Shown one piece after another: positions 8,928 through 17,522 of a stretch of 64,000 nucleotides of DNA. Made by a program: the position numbers and the translations under genes. The notes beneath the pieces are model-generated. The model saw nothing but the letters and a program-made list of their open reading frames with translations, was not told the DNA's origin and made no database searches. This stretch comes from Hyphomicrobiales bacterium (GTDB lineage Bacteria; Pseudomonadota; Alphaproteobacteria; Rhizobiales; Rhizobiaceae). Position 1 is the stretch's first letter. Every line of letters starts with the position of its first letter. The stretch covers positions 186,001-250,000 of the forward strand of contig UCGV01000001.1 in NCBI GenBank assembly GCA_900471925.1. The letters run 5' to 3'.

Positions 8928-9007
8928 TGTCCTTCTCCATTCGTACTGGCCTCATCAGTGCGAAGCCCTTGTTCGATGGGTGGAAGATGGACCCGGACAT
9001 GCTTTGT

Positions 9008-9055
9008 GATAATCTGCTGTTTTCGGGAAAGATCATCAACTCTCAGCGGATAATC
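9008..9055. promoter_or_regulatory. 48-bp element, copy A (emrA/lysR intergenic)
   Basis: GATAATC (9008-9014), GGAAAGATCATC (9026-9037) and GGATAATC (9048-9055) have the same spacing as copies at 7688 and 11059. It lies 10 nt before the lysR start and 81 nt before emrA, the classical place for a LysR-type regulatory site controlling a divergent pair. Confidence 0.7.
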
Positions 9056-9064
9056 GAGGGCAAT

Positions 9065-9967
9065 ATGGATCGGCTGACCAGCCTCGCAGTTTTTGGTCGG
9101 GTGGTGGAGTGCGGCGGTTTTTCGGCCGCAGCGCGGCGCCTTAACATGTCCGTGACTATGGTGGGTAACCATGTGCAATCACTGGAAGATCGTCTCGGCG
9201 TGCGGCTCTTGAACCGCACCACGCGCAAGGTCAGCCTGACGGAGACCGGCAAATATTACTACGAACGTTCCTCGCAGATCCTTGCTGATCTCGAAGAGGC
9301 TGACCGCGCTGCCGGCGCGCTGAGCTCCACGCCGCGCGGCACGTTGAGATTTTATACGAGCAGCGCCATCGTCCGCTTCCTGCTGCCCGTCATCAACGAG
9401 TTCATGACGCTCTATCCGGCGGTGCAGATCGATTTCAATATCGGTGAACGTGCAGTGGATATGATCGAGGATGGCTATGATCTGGTGATCCGCACAACGC
9501 CCTCGCCAGATTCGAGCTTGGTGGCACGAAAGCTGACGCCGTGGCGGCATTTCCTCGTATGCTCGCCGGATTATCTAAAAAGCCACGCCATGCCGGCGAC
9601 CCCGGCGGAGGTCGCCGAACACAACTGCCTGCAATATGCCTATTATCCCTTTGGCGAGGAATGGCGTTTCGAGGATGCCGAGGGCCGGCAGGAAAGCGTC
9701 AAGGTCGGCGGCAGCATCATCTCCAACAGCGCTGAGACGTTGCGCTATCTGGTGTTGAACGGGCAGGGCATCTTTCTCGCACCGAGCTTCGTCGTCTTCG
9801 AGGATCTGGAGGCCGGAAGGCTGGTCAGGATGATGCCCGATTATCGTGGCGTCGAAATCCATATCAACGCCGTCTATCCGAACCGCAGCCATCTGCCGAC
9901 CAAGGTGCGGCTGTTTCTGGATATGCTTGTGGATCGTTTCGCCGAACACCGGAAATGGATGGCATGA
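9065..9967 (+). CDS. LysR-family regulator, likely of emrAB and the quinone oxidoreductase
   Basis: Transcription factor of 300 residues. The N-terminal winged HTH (about 1-60) contains GGFSAAARRLNMSVTMVGNHVQSLEDRLGVRLLNRTTR, followed by the linker helix and a periplasmic-binding-protein-like effector domain. The pattern YYERSSQILADLEEAD is typical of the CrgA/AaeR-like LysR branch. The start at 9065 is chosen because GAGGG lies just upstream and MDRLTSLAVFGRVV is the usual family beginning; the ORF is open to 8927. It is divergent from emrA and ends in a strong shared terminator facing the oxidoreductase gene. Its target genes are inferred from the repeated 48-bp element. Confidence 0.85.
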   Translation: MDRLTSLAVFGRVVECGGFSAAARRLNMSVTMVGNHVQSLEDRLGVRLLNRTTRKVSLTETGKYYYERSSQILADLEEADRAAGALSSTPRGTLRFYTSSAIVRFLLPVINEFMTLYPAVQIDFNIGERAVDMIEDGYDLVIRTTPSPDSSLVARKLTPWRHFLVCSPDYLKSHAMPATPAEVAEHNCLQYAYYPFGEEWRFEDAEGRQESVKVGGSIISNSAETLRYLVLNGQGIFLAPSFVVFEDLEAGRLVRMMPDYRGVEIHINAVYPNRSHLPTKVRLFLDMLVDRFAEHRKWMA

Positions 9968-10007
9968 AAAGCGTCCGACGGGACTGTATATCCCGTCAGG
10001 CGCTTTT
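9967..10007. terminator. Bidirectional terminator between lysR and oxidoreductase
   Basis: A 17-bp stem with one mismatch and one G-T pair, loop CTGTATA (9984-9990), flanked by AAAAGCG and CGCTTTT. It can end both convergent transcripts. Confidence 0.8.
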
Positions 10008-10017
10008 AGAGGTTGTT

Positions 10018-10989
10018 TCAGATGACTTGGAGGACAATCTTGCCCTTGGCGTGCGGGCGTTTGCCTTCCAGCATCTCATGCGCCGTGATCGCAGCATCAA
10101 GTGGCAGCACATCGCCGACATTGGTTTCAAGTTCGCCGGCATCGACCATCGCAGTGATTTCGCCAAGCTCTTTGGTCGTGACATTGACGAGGAAGAACAG
10201 GGCGTCGACGCCGCGTGCGTTGGCAAGCTCCTGGTCGGGCTGCGAAACGGCGGAAATCAATTTGCCGCCGCGTTTCAACACCGCGAAGGAGCGCGTCTGC
10301 GTCTCGCCGCCGACGAGATCGATGACGGCATCGACATCATCGGCAAGATCCTCGAAGCGCTGGCTGCGGAAGTCGATGACGAGATCGGCGCCGAGCCGCT
10401 TGACGGTTTCGATATCGCTGCCGCTCGCGGTGGCGATCACCTTGAGACCGGCCTTATGGGCAAACTGCACGGCATAGGCGCCGACATTGCCCGCTGCGCC
10501 GTGGATGAGCACCGTCTGCCCGGCGATCAGCCTTGCGTGATCGAACAGCGCCTGCTTCGCCGTCACGGCAGTGACGGGGATCGAGGCAGCCTCGACATGG
10601 CCGATGCTGGCGGGCTTCGTGGCAATCATGCCGGCAGCGGCAATCGCATATTCGGCATAGGCGCCGATGAAGCGCGGGTTGGTGACGCCATAGACGGCAT
10701 CGCCGCGGACAACATGCGTGACGCCTTCGCCAACGGCTTCGACGATACCCGAGAGATCGGAGCCGAGTGTCAGCGGCAGCGGTTGGGGTAGGGCGCTGTT
10801 GCCCGACCGGATCCAGCCGTCCCAAGGACCGACGCCAGCGGCATGGACTTTGATCAGAACCTCATCCTTGCCGGGCGTTGGAATCTCGACATCCTCGGCA
10901 ATGATTTCTTCCGGCGGTCCGAACGCATGAACCCGGTAGGCTTTCATGCTGTTGTTCGTCTTTGCGGCATTTTCGTTAATCGTGGTCAT
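10018..10989 (-). CDS. NADPH:quinone oxidoreductase family protein
   Basis: Zinc-free medium-chain dehydrogenase/reductase of 323 residues (quinone oxidoreductase/zeta-crystallin type). It has a GroES-like N-terminal domain with GVGPWDGWIRSG and the nucleotide-binding motif VLIHGAAGNVGAYAVQFA (about residues 150-167); zinc-binding cysteines are absent. The start at 10989 follows AGGAG at 6 nt, better than the inner ATG at 10947. Element copy B of the LysR-type site is 70 nt upstream. Inferred role: NADPH-dependent reduction of quinones or reactive enones, co-induced with the EmrAB pump. Confidence 0.8.
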   Translation of the reverse strand: MTTINENAAKTNNSMKAYRVHAFGPPEEIIAEDVEIPTPGKDEVLIKVHAAGVGPWDGWIRSGNSALPQPLPLTLGSDLSGIVEAVGEGVTHVVRGDAVYGVTNPRFIGAYAEYAIAAAGMIATKPASIGHVEAASIPVTAVTAKQALFDHARLIAGQTVLIHGAAGNVGAYAVQFAHKAGLKVIATASGSDIETVKRLGADLVIDFRSQRFEDLADDVDAVIDLVGGETQTRSFAVLKRGGKLISAVSQPDQELANARGVDALFFLVNVTTKELGEITAMVDAGELETNVGDVLPLDAAITAHEMLEGKRPHAKGKIVLQVI

Positions 10990-11058
10990 TATTCGCTCCT
11001 GTGTGTGAACCGGCTTTCCGGCTTCGATGGAGAGAAGATGCCTTTGTTAGAGTAATTC

Positions 11059-11106
11059 GATAATCCGCGCTCTTCTGGAAGGATTATCAAGCTACAGAGG
11101 ATAATT
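11059..11106. promoter_or_regulatory. 48-bp element, copy B (upstream of oxidoreductase)
   Basis: GATAATC (11059-11065), GGAAGGATTATC (11077-11088) and GGATAATT (11099-11106) match copies at 7688 and 9008 in spacing. It is the only notable feature of the 168-bp gap upstream of the oxidoreductase. Confidence 0.65.
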
Positions 11107-11157
11107 GGGCTGTGCCGATTTGCTGGCCCGGTAAGCTGTCATAGCAAAACCTGACGC

Positions 11158-12387
11158 TCAGGCTTGCGCTTCTTTCGTCCGAACCAGCCATGTGAAGGCC
11201 GCGCCCGCAAGCAGGAGGACGCTAGTGCCAAGAAAGACCGCCGGCATGCCGATATGCCCGCCGACGAAGCCGCCGAGTACGGGGCCTGCCACCTGGCCCA
11301 CATATTGCGACGAGATGGACAGGCCGAGAATGCTGCCGGCGGCACTATCCGGCACGCTATGCCGGATGACGGCGGTGATGCAGGGCAGGAGACCGCCGAG
11401 CGCGAGGCCCATCAGGAAACGCAGGGCAATCAGCTGCCAGGAATCCGTCACGAAAGCCTGCGGAACAAGCAACAGACCCGCGATTGCCAGCGCGCCGGCA
11501 ATGACTGGCCAATGACCGATCCGGTCCGCAAGCTTGCCGAGCCGCGAGGCGGAGAGAATACTGCCGAGTGCCGCCGCCGACATGACGACGCCGGCGACCA
11601 TCGTCACCTGTCCCTGGTCGGGCACCAGCTGCGCCACATAGACGGTGATGATCGGCTCGATCGACATATTGGCGAGCATCAACAGCAGGCCGGTCGCGAG
11701 CATCGCGACGACGGGTCCCTTGTCGGGAATGGAGTTCCAGCCGCCTGACGCCTTGGCCGCCTGTTTGCGGGCCGCCGACTTCTCTTCCTTGATGAGAAAG
11801 GTGGTGGCGAGGAAGGCGAGGAAGATCATACCGCCGGCAGCTAGAAATGTGCCGCGGATACCAATGATGGGCGGCAGCGCCCCGCCGATCAGCGGGCCGA
11901 CGAGGTTGCCGGCCATGATGCCGGATGAGAGCACGCCGAGCGCCCAGGCGGAGCGGTCCTTCGGCGTCTGTGTCGCCACCAGCACCATCGAGCCGGAGGA
12001 GTAACCGCCCGCCAGACCCACGAAAAGGCGCAATGCGACGAGCTGCCAGACGCTGCCGGCCATGCCCATCAGCGAGATGGCAATGGTCATGCCGAGGCTC
12101 GCGCGCACCAGCATCAGCTTGCGGCCATAGATATCACCGAGCCGGCCCCAGAGCGGTGCCACGCAGGCGGCGGCAAAGAAGGTCGCACCATAGGCAATGC
12201 CAGACCACTGCACGATTGCAGCATGGTCGCTCACGCCGAGTTCCTCCACATAAAGCGGGAGGAAAGGAAGAAGCAGAGTCATCGCCACGATGGTCGTGAA
12301 CGAGCCGAGTAGCGAGATGACGAGATTGCGTTTCCAGTAGGCTGAGCCGGGCGCCACCTTTGCGGCGTCCCATTGAGTATCGGTCAT
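11158..12387 (-). CDS. MdtG-like MFS multidrug exporter
   Basis: DHA1-family exporter of 409 residues with 12 predicted membrane segments. The N-terminus YWKRNLVISLLGSF followed by LLLPFLPLYVEELGV strongly resembles MdtG, and the loop 2-3 motif is APLWGRLGDIYGRKLML. The start at 12387 was taken because MTDTQWDA is preceded by a GAAGAAGA purine run; the ORF extends to 12423. No linked regulator is obvious unless it belongs to the neighbouring LysR regulon, but no 48-bp element lies upstream of it. The substrate is unknown. Confidence 0.8.
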   Translation of the reverse strand: MTDTQWDAAKVAPGSAYWKRNLVISLLGSFTTIVAMTLLLPFLPLYVEELGVSDHAAIVQWSGIAYGATFFAAACVAPLWGRLGDIYGRKLMLVRASLGMTIAISLMGMAGSVWQLVALRLFVGLAGGYSSGSMVLVATQTPKDRSAWALGVLSSGIMAGNLVGPLIGGALPPIIGIRGTFLAAGGMIFLAFLATTFLIKEEKSAARKQAAKASGGWNSIPDKGPVVAMLATGLLLMLANMSIEPIITVYVAQLVPDQGQVTMVAGVVMSAAALGSILSASRLGKLADRIGHWPVIAGALAIAGLLLVPQAFVTDSWQLIALRFLMGLALGGLLPCITAVIRHSVPDSAAGSILGLSISSQYVGQVAGPVLGGFVGGHIGMPAVFLGTSVLLLAGAAFTWLVRTKEAQA

Positions 12388-12538
12388 AGCGGATCTTCTT
12401 CGGTACAGTCTGGCCACAGTCAAGGTGAGGCAATCCTCACTTTACGCACCACCGTGCGGCCTGCCAAGGGCGGATTCGGCCGGATCCGACCTGCGGTGGA
12501 AGGGAAAAGCGCCTTGAAACTCGAGCCTAGCGTTCTAT

Positions 12539-12559
12539 CTGATTGCGAAATGCAATCAG
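12539..12559. promoter_or_regulatory. Perfect inverted repeat upstream of the SnoaL-like gene
   Basis: CTGATTGC (12539-12546) and GCAATCAG (12552-12559) are separated by GAAAT and end 17 bp before the next start. It is a candidate operator, or a hairpin just before the ribosome-binding site. Confidence 0.4.
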
Positions 12560-12576
12560 TTTCTGGAGGAGTTGTC

Positions 12577-12924
12577 ATGAGTGATCAGAAGGAAAGCCGC
12601 GCACGAATGCTGCGCAATCTCTATGCCGCTTATATCGATCGCCGAAAGGATATAGTCGGGGCCATGCTGTCGGAAAGTTTCACCTTTTCCAGCCCGCAGG
12701 ACGACCATATCGACCGCGCCAGCTATTTCGAGCGCTGCTGGCCGAACGAGCCGGCTCTGAACGCCTTCGATATCGAGTTCCTGGCGGTCGATGGTGATGA
12801 GGCGGTAGTGCGATACCGAGCCGAAATGGTCGATGGCAAGGCCTTCCGCAACATGGAGAGCTTCCGCTTCGATGGTGAGAAGATCGCCAGTGTCGACGTT
12901 TATTTCGGCCGCAACACTGCCTGA
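12577..12924 (+). CDS. SnoaL/NTF2-like small protein
   Basis: Small cytosolic protein of 115 residues with the cone-like alpha+beta pattern of SnoaL/NTF2 proteins: an N-terminal helix (MLRNLYAAYIDRRKDIVGAML), then FTFSSPQDDHIDRASYFERCWP and alternating strands ending SFRFDGEKIASVDVYFG. Such proteins may be isomerases or hydratases, or may only bind small ligands. The start at 12577 has GGAGGA upstream and sits just after a perfect inverted repeat. It ends 3 nt before the convergent TSUP gene. The substrate is unknown. Confidence 0.7.
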   Translation: MSDQKESRARMLRNLYAAYIDRRKDIVGAMLSESFTFSSPQDDHIDRASYFERCWPNEPALNAFDIEFLAVDGDEAVVRYRAEMVDGKAFRNMESFRFDGEKIASVDVYFGRNTA

Positions 12925-12927
12925 AAC

Positions 12928-13659
12928 CTAGAAAAATCGGATCGCCGACGTCGCGATGATGATGATCGAGACCGCGATCATCAGCGGCTTTATTGGCAGC
13001 CGTTTGACAAGGATCGCCCCAAAAGGCGCTGCGATCACGCCGCCAATGATAAGGCCCACCGCCGAGCCGAGTTCCGACCAGCCAAGCGTCAGCACGAAGG
13101 TGATCGAGATGATCAGCGTCACCGCGAATTCGGTGAAATTGGTCGAGCCGATCACCCGCTTCGGATCATGGCCGCGGCCAACGAGCGAACTGGTGACGAT
13201 CGGTCCCCATCCGCCACCGCCGATCGCGTCCAATACGCCGCCGCAAAGCCCGACTGGCGGCACCATCCAGTCCCGGACACTTCGCTTTGGCGTCGGGTGA
13301 AAGGCCTTCCAGAGGATCACCAGGCCGATCGCGATCAGATAAGCGGAAACAAAGGGTTCAATCATCTTGCCATCGACATTGGCGAGCAGGAAGGCGCCGA
13401 CCGCCCCACCAATCATGCCTGCAGGGGCAAGCCGCGCGACCAGCTTCCAATCGACGTTGCGGTGCCATGCGTGGGAAATACCTGAAGCCGCCGTCGTGAA
13501 CATTTCCGTCACATGCGTCATGGCACTGGCATTGGCGGCGGGAACGCCGAGCGCCAGCAGGCTTGTGGTAGAAAGCACGCCGAAAGCCATGCCGAGCGCG
13601 CCGTCAATGATCTGCGCGCAGAAACCGACGACGACGAAGAGGAAGAAATCCGTGCTCAT
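12928..13659 (-). CDS. TSUP (TauE/SafE) family permease
   Basis: Membrane protein of 243 residues with about eight hydrophobic segments. The repeated family motif appears as GFCAQIIDGALGMAFG near the N-terminus and GLCGGVLDAIGGGGWGPIVTSSLVG in the second half. Members export sulfite, sulfoacetate or other organosulfur anions; which one applies here cannot be told. The start at 13659 follows AGGGA; the ORF is open to 13692. No sulfur genes are adjacent. A 261-bp gap follows on the right, where I see only short dyads and no clear gene. Confidence 0.8.
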   Translation of the reverse strand: MSTDFFLFVVVGFCAQIIDGALGMAFGVLSTTSLLALGVPAANASAMTHVTEMFTTAASGISHAWHRNVDWKLVARLAPAGMIGGAVGAFLLANVDGKMIEPFVSAYLIAIGLVILWKAFHPTPKRSVRDWMVPPVGLCGGVLDAIGGGGWGPIVTSSLVGRGHDPKRVIGSTNFTEFAVTLIISITFVLTLGWSELGSAVGLIIGGVIAAPFGAILVKRLPIKPLMIAVSIIIIATSAIRFF

Positions 13660-13920
13660 GAAGATCCCTGACGAGCGATTGCTCGGCTGCAAACACGCTC
13701 AGGGTGAAAAAAGTTCCACCTCAAACCTCAAAAGCACGACGTTTCTGGCCGACCACCTTGAAGATACGGTTTCAGAAAACCGACGTCGTATCAATGGTTT
13801 CGAAACCGTCCAGCGTAAACAGGGCAGTTGATCCGGTTGAATTTGGATGGCGGAATTCGCTCTGTCGGAACTCGGCCGGATTTCGGCGGAAAGTTTTCTT
13901 CCCACCGAAAAACGCATCGA

Positions 13921-15468
13921 TCATTCCGCCGGCGGTGTACGCAGGTTGGCTTCGATGATGGCAAGCTCGTCATTGACCGAACCGGCCGTCATGCCGTTGC
14001 GCAGCGACTTGTTGGAAATGTCGATCATCGGCGCGAAGCTTGCGGCCGGCATACGGACATCTTCCTTGACCGGCTCTTCGATGGGCATCGTGTCAGCAAC
14101 ATTCGGGCGTTCGCCGCGCGCCACGTCGAGCTGGCCGCTGAGGATCGCCCGTTCGGCGCGAAGCTGGCGGATTTCCGACTTGGCGATTTCGAGGCTCGTG
14201 CGCAGCTGGCTGATTTCGTAGCGATCGGTATCGAGGCGCGTGTCGAGATCGTGCTTGAAAGATTCGATCTCGCGGTCACGCTTGCCGCGCTGGCTCTCGG
14301 CGTCGCGCAGCTTCATCATCAGATCGTTGGTGTGTGCGGCGAGTTCGCGGCGTGCCGTTTCACTTTCCGTACCGTTGAGGCGCACGCGGTTGAGCTCGTC
14401 CGTCATTCGCTCCAGGCGAACCTGAACGGTCGCAAGCTCGCCCTTGGTGCGCTTCAGCTCCGCGCGGGTCGATTGCAGCTCTTCATCGGTCATCTTGTTG
14501 CGGCTGTTGGCCGTCGACAGCAGCTTTTCGACGAGTTCGGACTTGGAGCCGATTGCCTCATGCTTGGTGCGCAGATTGGCGAGTTCCAGCGTCGAGGAAG
14601 TTTCCAGCGTCTCGAATTCCGTTTCCAGCCGGCGATAGCGCTCCTCGGAGGCAACCAGATCCTGCTTCAGGTTGGAAACGGAGGACTGCAGGCCGCGCGT
14701 CAGCGCCTCGTGCTCTGAAAGATTGGTCCTGAGGTGGCTGCGCTCTTCGTTGAGGCGGGCGATCTCGCGAAGCTGGATGCTGTTTTCCCGGCGCGAGCTT
14801 TCGACCAGCAGCTGATGAGCCGTTGTTTCCAGCTCCAGCTTTTCGCGGGTAGAGGCAAGTTCGCGGCTGCGCGCATCATGGTCCTGCTGCGTGCGGCGAA
14901 GATGGTTGGAAACCTCGTCGAATTGCAGCGCCCGGTCGCCGAGCTCGCGCTCGGCGTCGATCAGCCGTGCCTCGACAACGGTGAATTCTTCCCGCGTCAG
15001 CTCGTGCACGCCCTGCAGCTTGACCAGTTCTTCACGGAAGGTGCTGGCCTCGACGCGAAGCTGGCTGTTGTCGATCTTCAGCTCCTTGTTTTCCACGGTC
15101 AGGCGCTGGTTTTCATGATCGGCCTTGCGCCGCGCATGGCTCTCATAGTCGAGCAACGAACCGAGGCGCGAGCATTCCGCCTTCAGCGTACCCGTTTCGT
15201 TGAGCGACTGGCTGTGCGCGCCGAGCAGTGATGAAACACGCTCCTGCAGCGACGTCAGGTCGACCAGAAGTTCCTCGGATGATTGCTTGTTTTCTTCGAT
15301 CGCCGTGCCGAAAGCCTGGAAATCGTCGACCTCTGAAATGTTGTATTGCACAGGCGGCTTGTCCACGAGAGCGGTCTGCTCGGTTACGGAAGGCATCTGG
15401 CGATGGCTGGCTACTCTTACACCCGGTTTCACGGGTTCTTCACTGCGACGAAAAAAGCTCATGACCAT
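13921..15468 (-). CDS. Long coiled-coil protein of unknown function
   Basis: A 515-residue protein that I do not recognise. After a basic N-terminus (MSFFRRSEEPVKPGVRVASH) and a short linker, residues of about 65-440 are almost continuous heptad-like coiled coil (ERVSSLLGAHSQSLNE, LRTNLSEHEALTRGLQSS, LRTSLEIAKSEIRQLRAE) with very few prolines. The C-terminal 70 residues are low in charge and likely disordered, ending IEANLRTPPAE. No signal peptide or membrane span is seen. The start at 15468 has GGGG 6 nt upstream, with alternatives at 15471 (GTG) and 15462. Length and layout suggest a structural or polarity scaffold; that is inference only. Confidence 0.75.
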   Translation of the reverse strand: MVMSFFRRSEEPVKPGVRVASHRQMPSVTEQTALVDKPPVQYNISEVDDFQAFGTAIEENKQSSEELLVDLTSLQERVSSLLGAHSQSLNETGTLKAECSRLGSLLDYESHARRKADHENQRLTVENKELKIDNSQLRVEASTFREELVKLQGVHELTREEFTVVEARLIDAERELGDRALQFDEVSNHLRRTQQDHDARSRELASTREKLELETTAHQLLVESSRRENSIQLREIARLNEERSHLRTNLSEHEALTRGLQSSVSNLKQDLVASEERYRRLETEFETLETSSTLELANLRTKHEAIGSKSELVEKLLSTANSRNKMTDEELQSTRAELKRTKGELATVQVRLERMTDELNRVRLNGTESETARRELAAHTNDLMMKLRDAESQRGKRDREIESFKHDLDTRLDTDRYEISQLRTSLEIAKSEIRQLRAERAILSGQLDVARGERPNVADTMPIEEPVKEDVRMPAASFAPMIDISNKSLRNGMTAGSVNDELAIIEANLRTPPAE

Positions 15469-15967
15469 CACACGCCCCGAAATTGATGTCAGAAGTTCCC
15501 GAAATTGATTTATGCGATGCTAATTAAGTAAATCCTATCGAAGGTTGCGCTAACATTCTTCAATAGCCTTGGATTGCATCTAAGACGTGCTCGGAGCGGA
15601 CTGTCAAAAGCGCCCAAGGGAAATTAACAGATTTTTATTGAAATCCTGCCGCTGGACCCTATAGGCGCCGGTCAGACGCGAGTTCGCCTCATCTTCCAAG
15701 CGTCGGGAGCCCTGGTGCGCGCAGCGAGGGAAGGGATTTTATTCCTCCGCATGTTCCGCGATCATACCGCTTTCACATCTGCGAAAGGCCTGCATCCTGC
15801 TAATTTAGGCGTATGATTTGCGCTTTCGAACGGAGCCCTTGAGGGGAGGTAAATTTTCCTCGAAGCTGTTGTTTTTTGATAATTCGCCGGTTGCCTCTCA
15901 ATGCTTCCCCTCCTATGTTCCGCCTCACCTGCCGATGACGCAATCTATTGCCAAGAGGAGATCTGAT
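15469..15967. other. Intergenic region between coiled-coil gene and sodB
   Basis: About 500 bp without a convincing ORF. The left half is AT-richer and should hold the promoter of the leftward coiled-coil gene, but no clear -35/-10 pair stands out there. The right end holds the candidate sodB promoter annotated separately. Confidence 0.5.
15891..15919 (+). promoter_or_regulatory. Candidate sodB promoter
   Basis: TTGCCT (15891-15896) and TATGTT (15914-15919) are 17 bp apart, which would place transcription start near 15926, about 42 nt before the sodB start. Match to the vegetative consensus is partial. Confidence 0.4.
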
Positions 15968-16570
15968 ATGGCTTTCGAATTGCCTGAACTTCCTTATGAC
16001 TACGAAGCCCTTGCTCCCTTCATGTCGAAGGAGACGCTGGAGTTCCACCACGACAAGCACCACAAGGCTTACGTCGACAACGGCAACAAGCTTGCAGCGG
16101 AAGCCGGCCTGGCCGATCTCTCCCTGGAAGACGTCGTCAAGAAGTCCTTCGGCACCAATGCCGGCCTCTTCAACAATGCTGCCCAGCACTACAACCACAT
16201 CCATTTCTGGAAGTGGATGAAGAAGGGCGGCGGCGGCAACAAGCTGCCGGGCAAGCTCGAAGCTGCCTTCGCCTCCGATCTCGGCGGCTATGACAAGTTC
16301 AAGGCCGATTTCGCCGCTGCCGGCGCAACCCAGTTCGGCTCCGGCTGGGCCTGGGTTTCCGTCAAGAACGGCAAGCTCGAAATCTCCAAGACCCCGAACG
16401 GCGAAAACCCGCTCGTTCACGGCGCTACCCCGATCCTCGGCGTAGACGTCTGGGAGCACTCCTACTACATCGATTACCGCAACCTGCGCCCGAAGTACCT
16501 CGAAGCCTTCATCGACAGCCTGATCAACTGGGACTACGTCCTGGAGCGCTACGAAGAAGCAACGAAGTAA
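15968..16570 (+). CDS. sodB: Fe/Mn superoxide dismutase
   Basis: Cytosolic enzyme of 200 residues that dismutates superoxide to oxygen and peroxide. Metal ligands are H27 (ETLEFHHDKHH), H77 (HYNHIHFW), D160 and H164 (GVDVWEHSYY). Length and all signature segments are normal, so the gene looks intact. The start at 15968 follows AGGAG. Rhizobial enzymes of this type have been reported to accept iron or manganese, so the metal is not assigned. Transcribed alone, with a candidate promoter upstream and a strong terminator downstream. Confidence 0.95.
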   Translation: MAFELPELPYDYEALAPFMSKETLEFHHDKHHKAYVDNGNKLAAEAGLADLSLEDVVKKSFGTNAGLFNNAAQHYNHIHFWKWMKKGGGGNKLPGKLEAAFASDLGGYDKFKADFAAAGATQFGSGWAWVSVKNGKLEISKTPNGENPLVHGATPILGVDVWEHSYYIDYRNLRPKYLEAFIDSLINWDYVLERYEEATK

Positions 16571-16595
16571 GGACTTCGCAAGCTCAAGTTTTCAG

Positions 16596-16624
16596 CACCC
16601 GGCGCCGCAAGCGCCGGGTGTTTT
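16596..16624 (+). terminator. Rho-independent terminator of sodB
   Basis: CACCCGGCGC (16596-16605) pairs with GCGCCGGGTG (16611-16620), followed by TTTT. Confidence 0.85.
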
Positions 16625-16676
16625 CGTTTGCAGCTTCTGTCACACCGCCGTCATCCGCCGCGCTTAATCACGCTGC

Positions 16677-17522
16677 ATGTCTTCAGCCGATCTTCCCCTG
16701 TTCCGCTTCGGCATCATCGCCGACCCGCAATATGCCGCTATAGAACCTCAGGTCGAGATGGGGCGTTATTACGCCAACAGTCTCGCCAAGGTCGCGGCCG
16801 CGATCGAGACCTTCAATAGTGAGGACTTGAGCTTCGTCATCACGCTCGGCGATATTATCGACCGCGATTTCAGAAGCTTCGACGATATCCTGCCGGTCTA
16901 TGAAAAGCTGCGCCATGAGACGCTCTTCCTGCTCGGCAATCACGATTTCGGCGTTGCGCCCGAATATCTGGAGCAGATTGTCGAACGCGTCGGCATGCCG
17001 GCGCCCTATTACAGCTTCCAGCGCCATGGCTTCCGCTTCATCGTGCTGAACGGCAACGAGGTCAGCACGTTTGCGACACCTGAAGGCCATCCTTTCCATG
17101 CGCTCGGCCGCGAACGCCTGGCGGCACTGCTGGCCGCCGGCGCCGAGAACGCCCATGATTGGAATGCATCGCTGAGCGACGAGCAGTTCGCTTGGCTAGC
17201 TGGTGAAATCGATGCCGCGAAGGCTGTGGGGGAGAAGGTGATCGTCATGAATCACTTCCCCGTCTATCCGCCCTGCGAACACGACATGTGGGACCGCGAG
17301 CGCATCGTCGAACTGCTGTCCTCTCGGGAACACGTCGTCGCCTATCTCAATGGCCACAATCACGTCGGCAACTACGGCAAGGTTGCCGGCTGCCACTTCG
17401 TCAATTTCAAGGGCGTGGTCGATACCGAAAGCGAAAACACCTTCGCCATTGTCGATGTCTACGGCGACCGGATGGAAATTCGTAGTTTCGGCCGTGAAGA
17501 CACCCGTACGCTCGCCTATTAG
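16677..17522 (+). CDS. Calcineurin-like metallophosphoesterase (ADPRibase-Mn type)
   Basis: Protein of 281 residues with the full metallophosphoesterase motif set: D in FGIIADPQYA, GDIID, GNHD (LLGNHDFG), NHFP (VMNHFPVYPP) and GHNH (LNGHNHVGNYG). The first motif, with DPQY rather than DxH, is characteristic of the manganese-dependent ADP-ribose/CDP-alcohol diphosphatase group. Inferred role: hydrolysis of nucleoside-diphosphate conjugates in the cytosol; no signal peptide is present. The start at 16677 lacks a strong Shine-Dalgarno. Its stop overlaps by 3 nt the convergent AraC gene. Confidence 0.8.
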   Translation: MSSADLPLFRFGIIADPQYAAIEPQVEMGRYYANSLAKVAAAIETFNSEDLSFVITLGDIIDRDFRSFDDILPVYEKLRHETLFLLGNHDFGVAPEYLEQIVERVGMPAPYYSFQRHGFRFIVLNGNEVSTFATPEGHPFHALGRERLAALLAAGAENAHDWNASLSDEQFAWLAGEIDAAKAVGEKVIVMNHFPVYPPCEHDMWDRERIVELLSSREHVVAYLNGHNHVGNYGKVAGCHFVNFKGVVDTESENTFAIVDVYGDRMEIRSFGREDTRTLAY

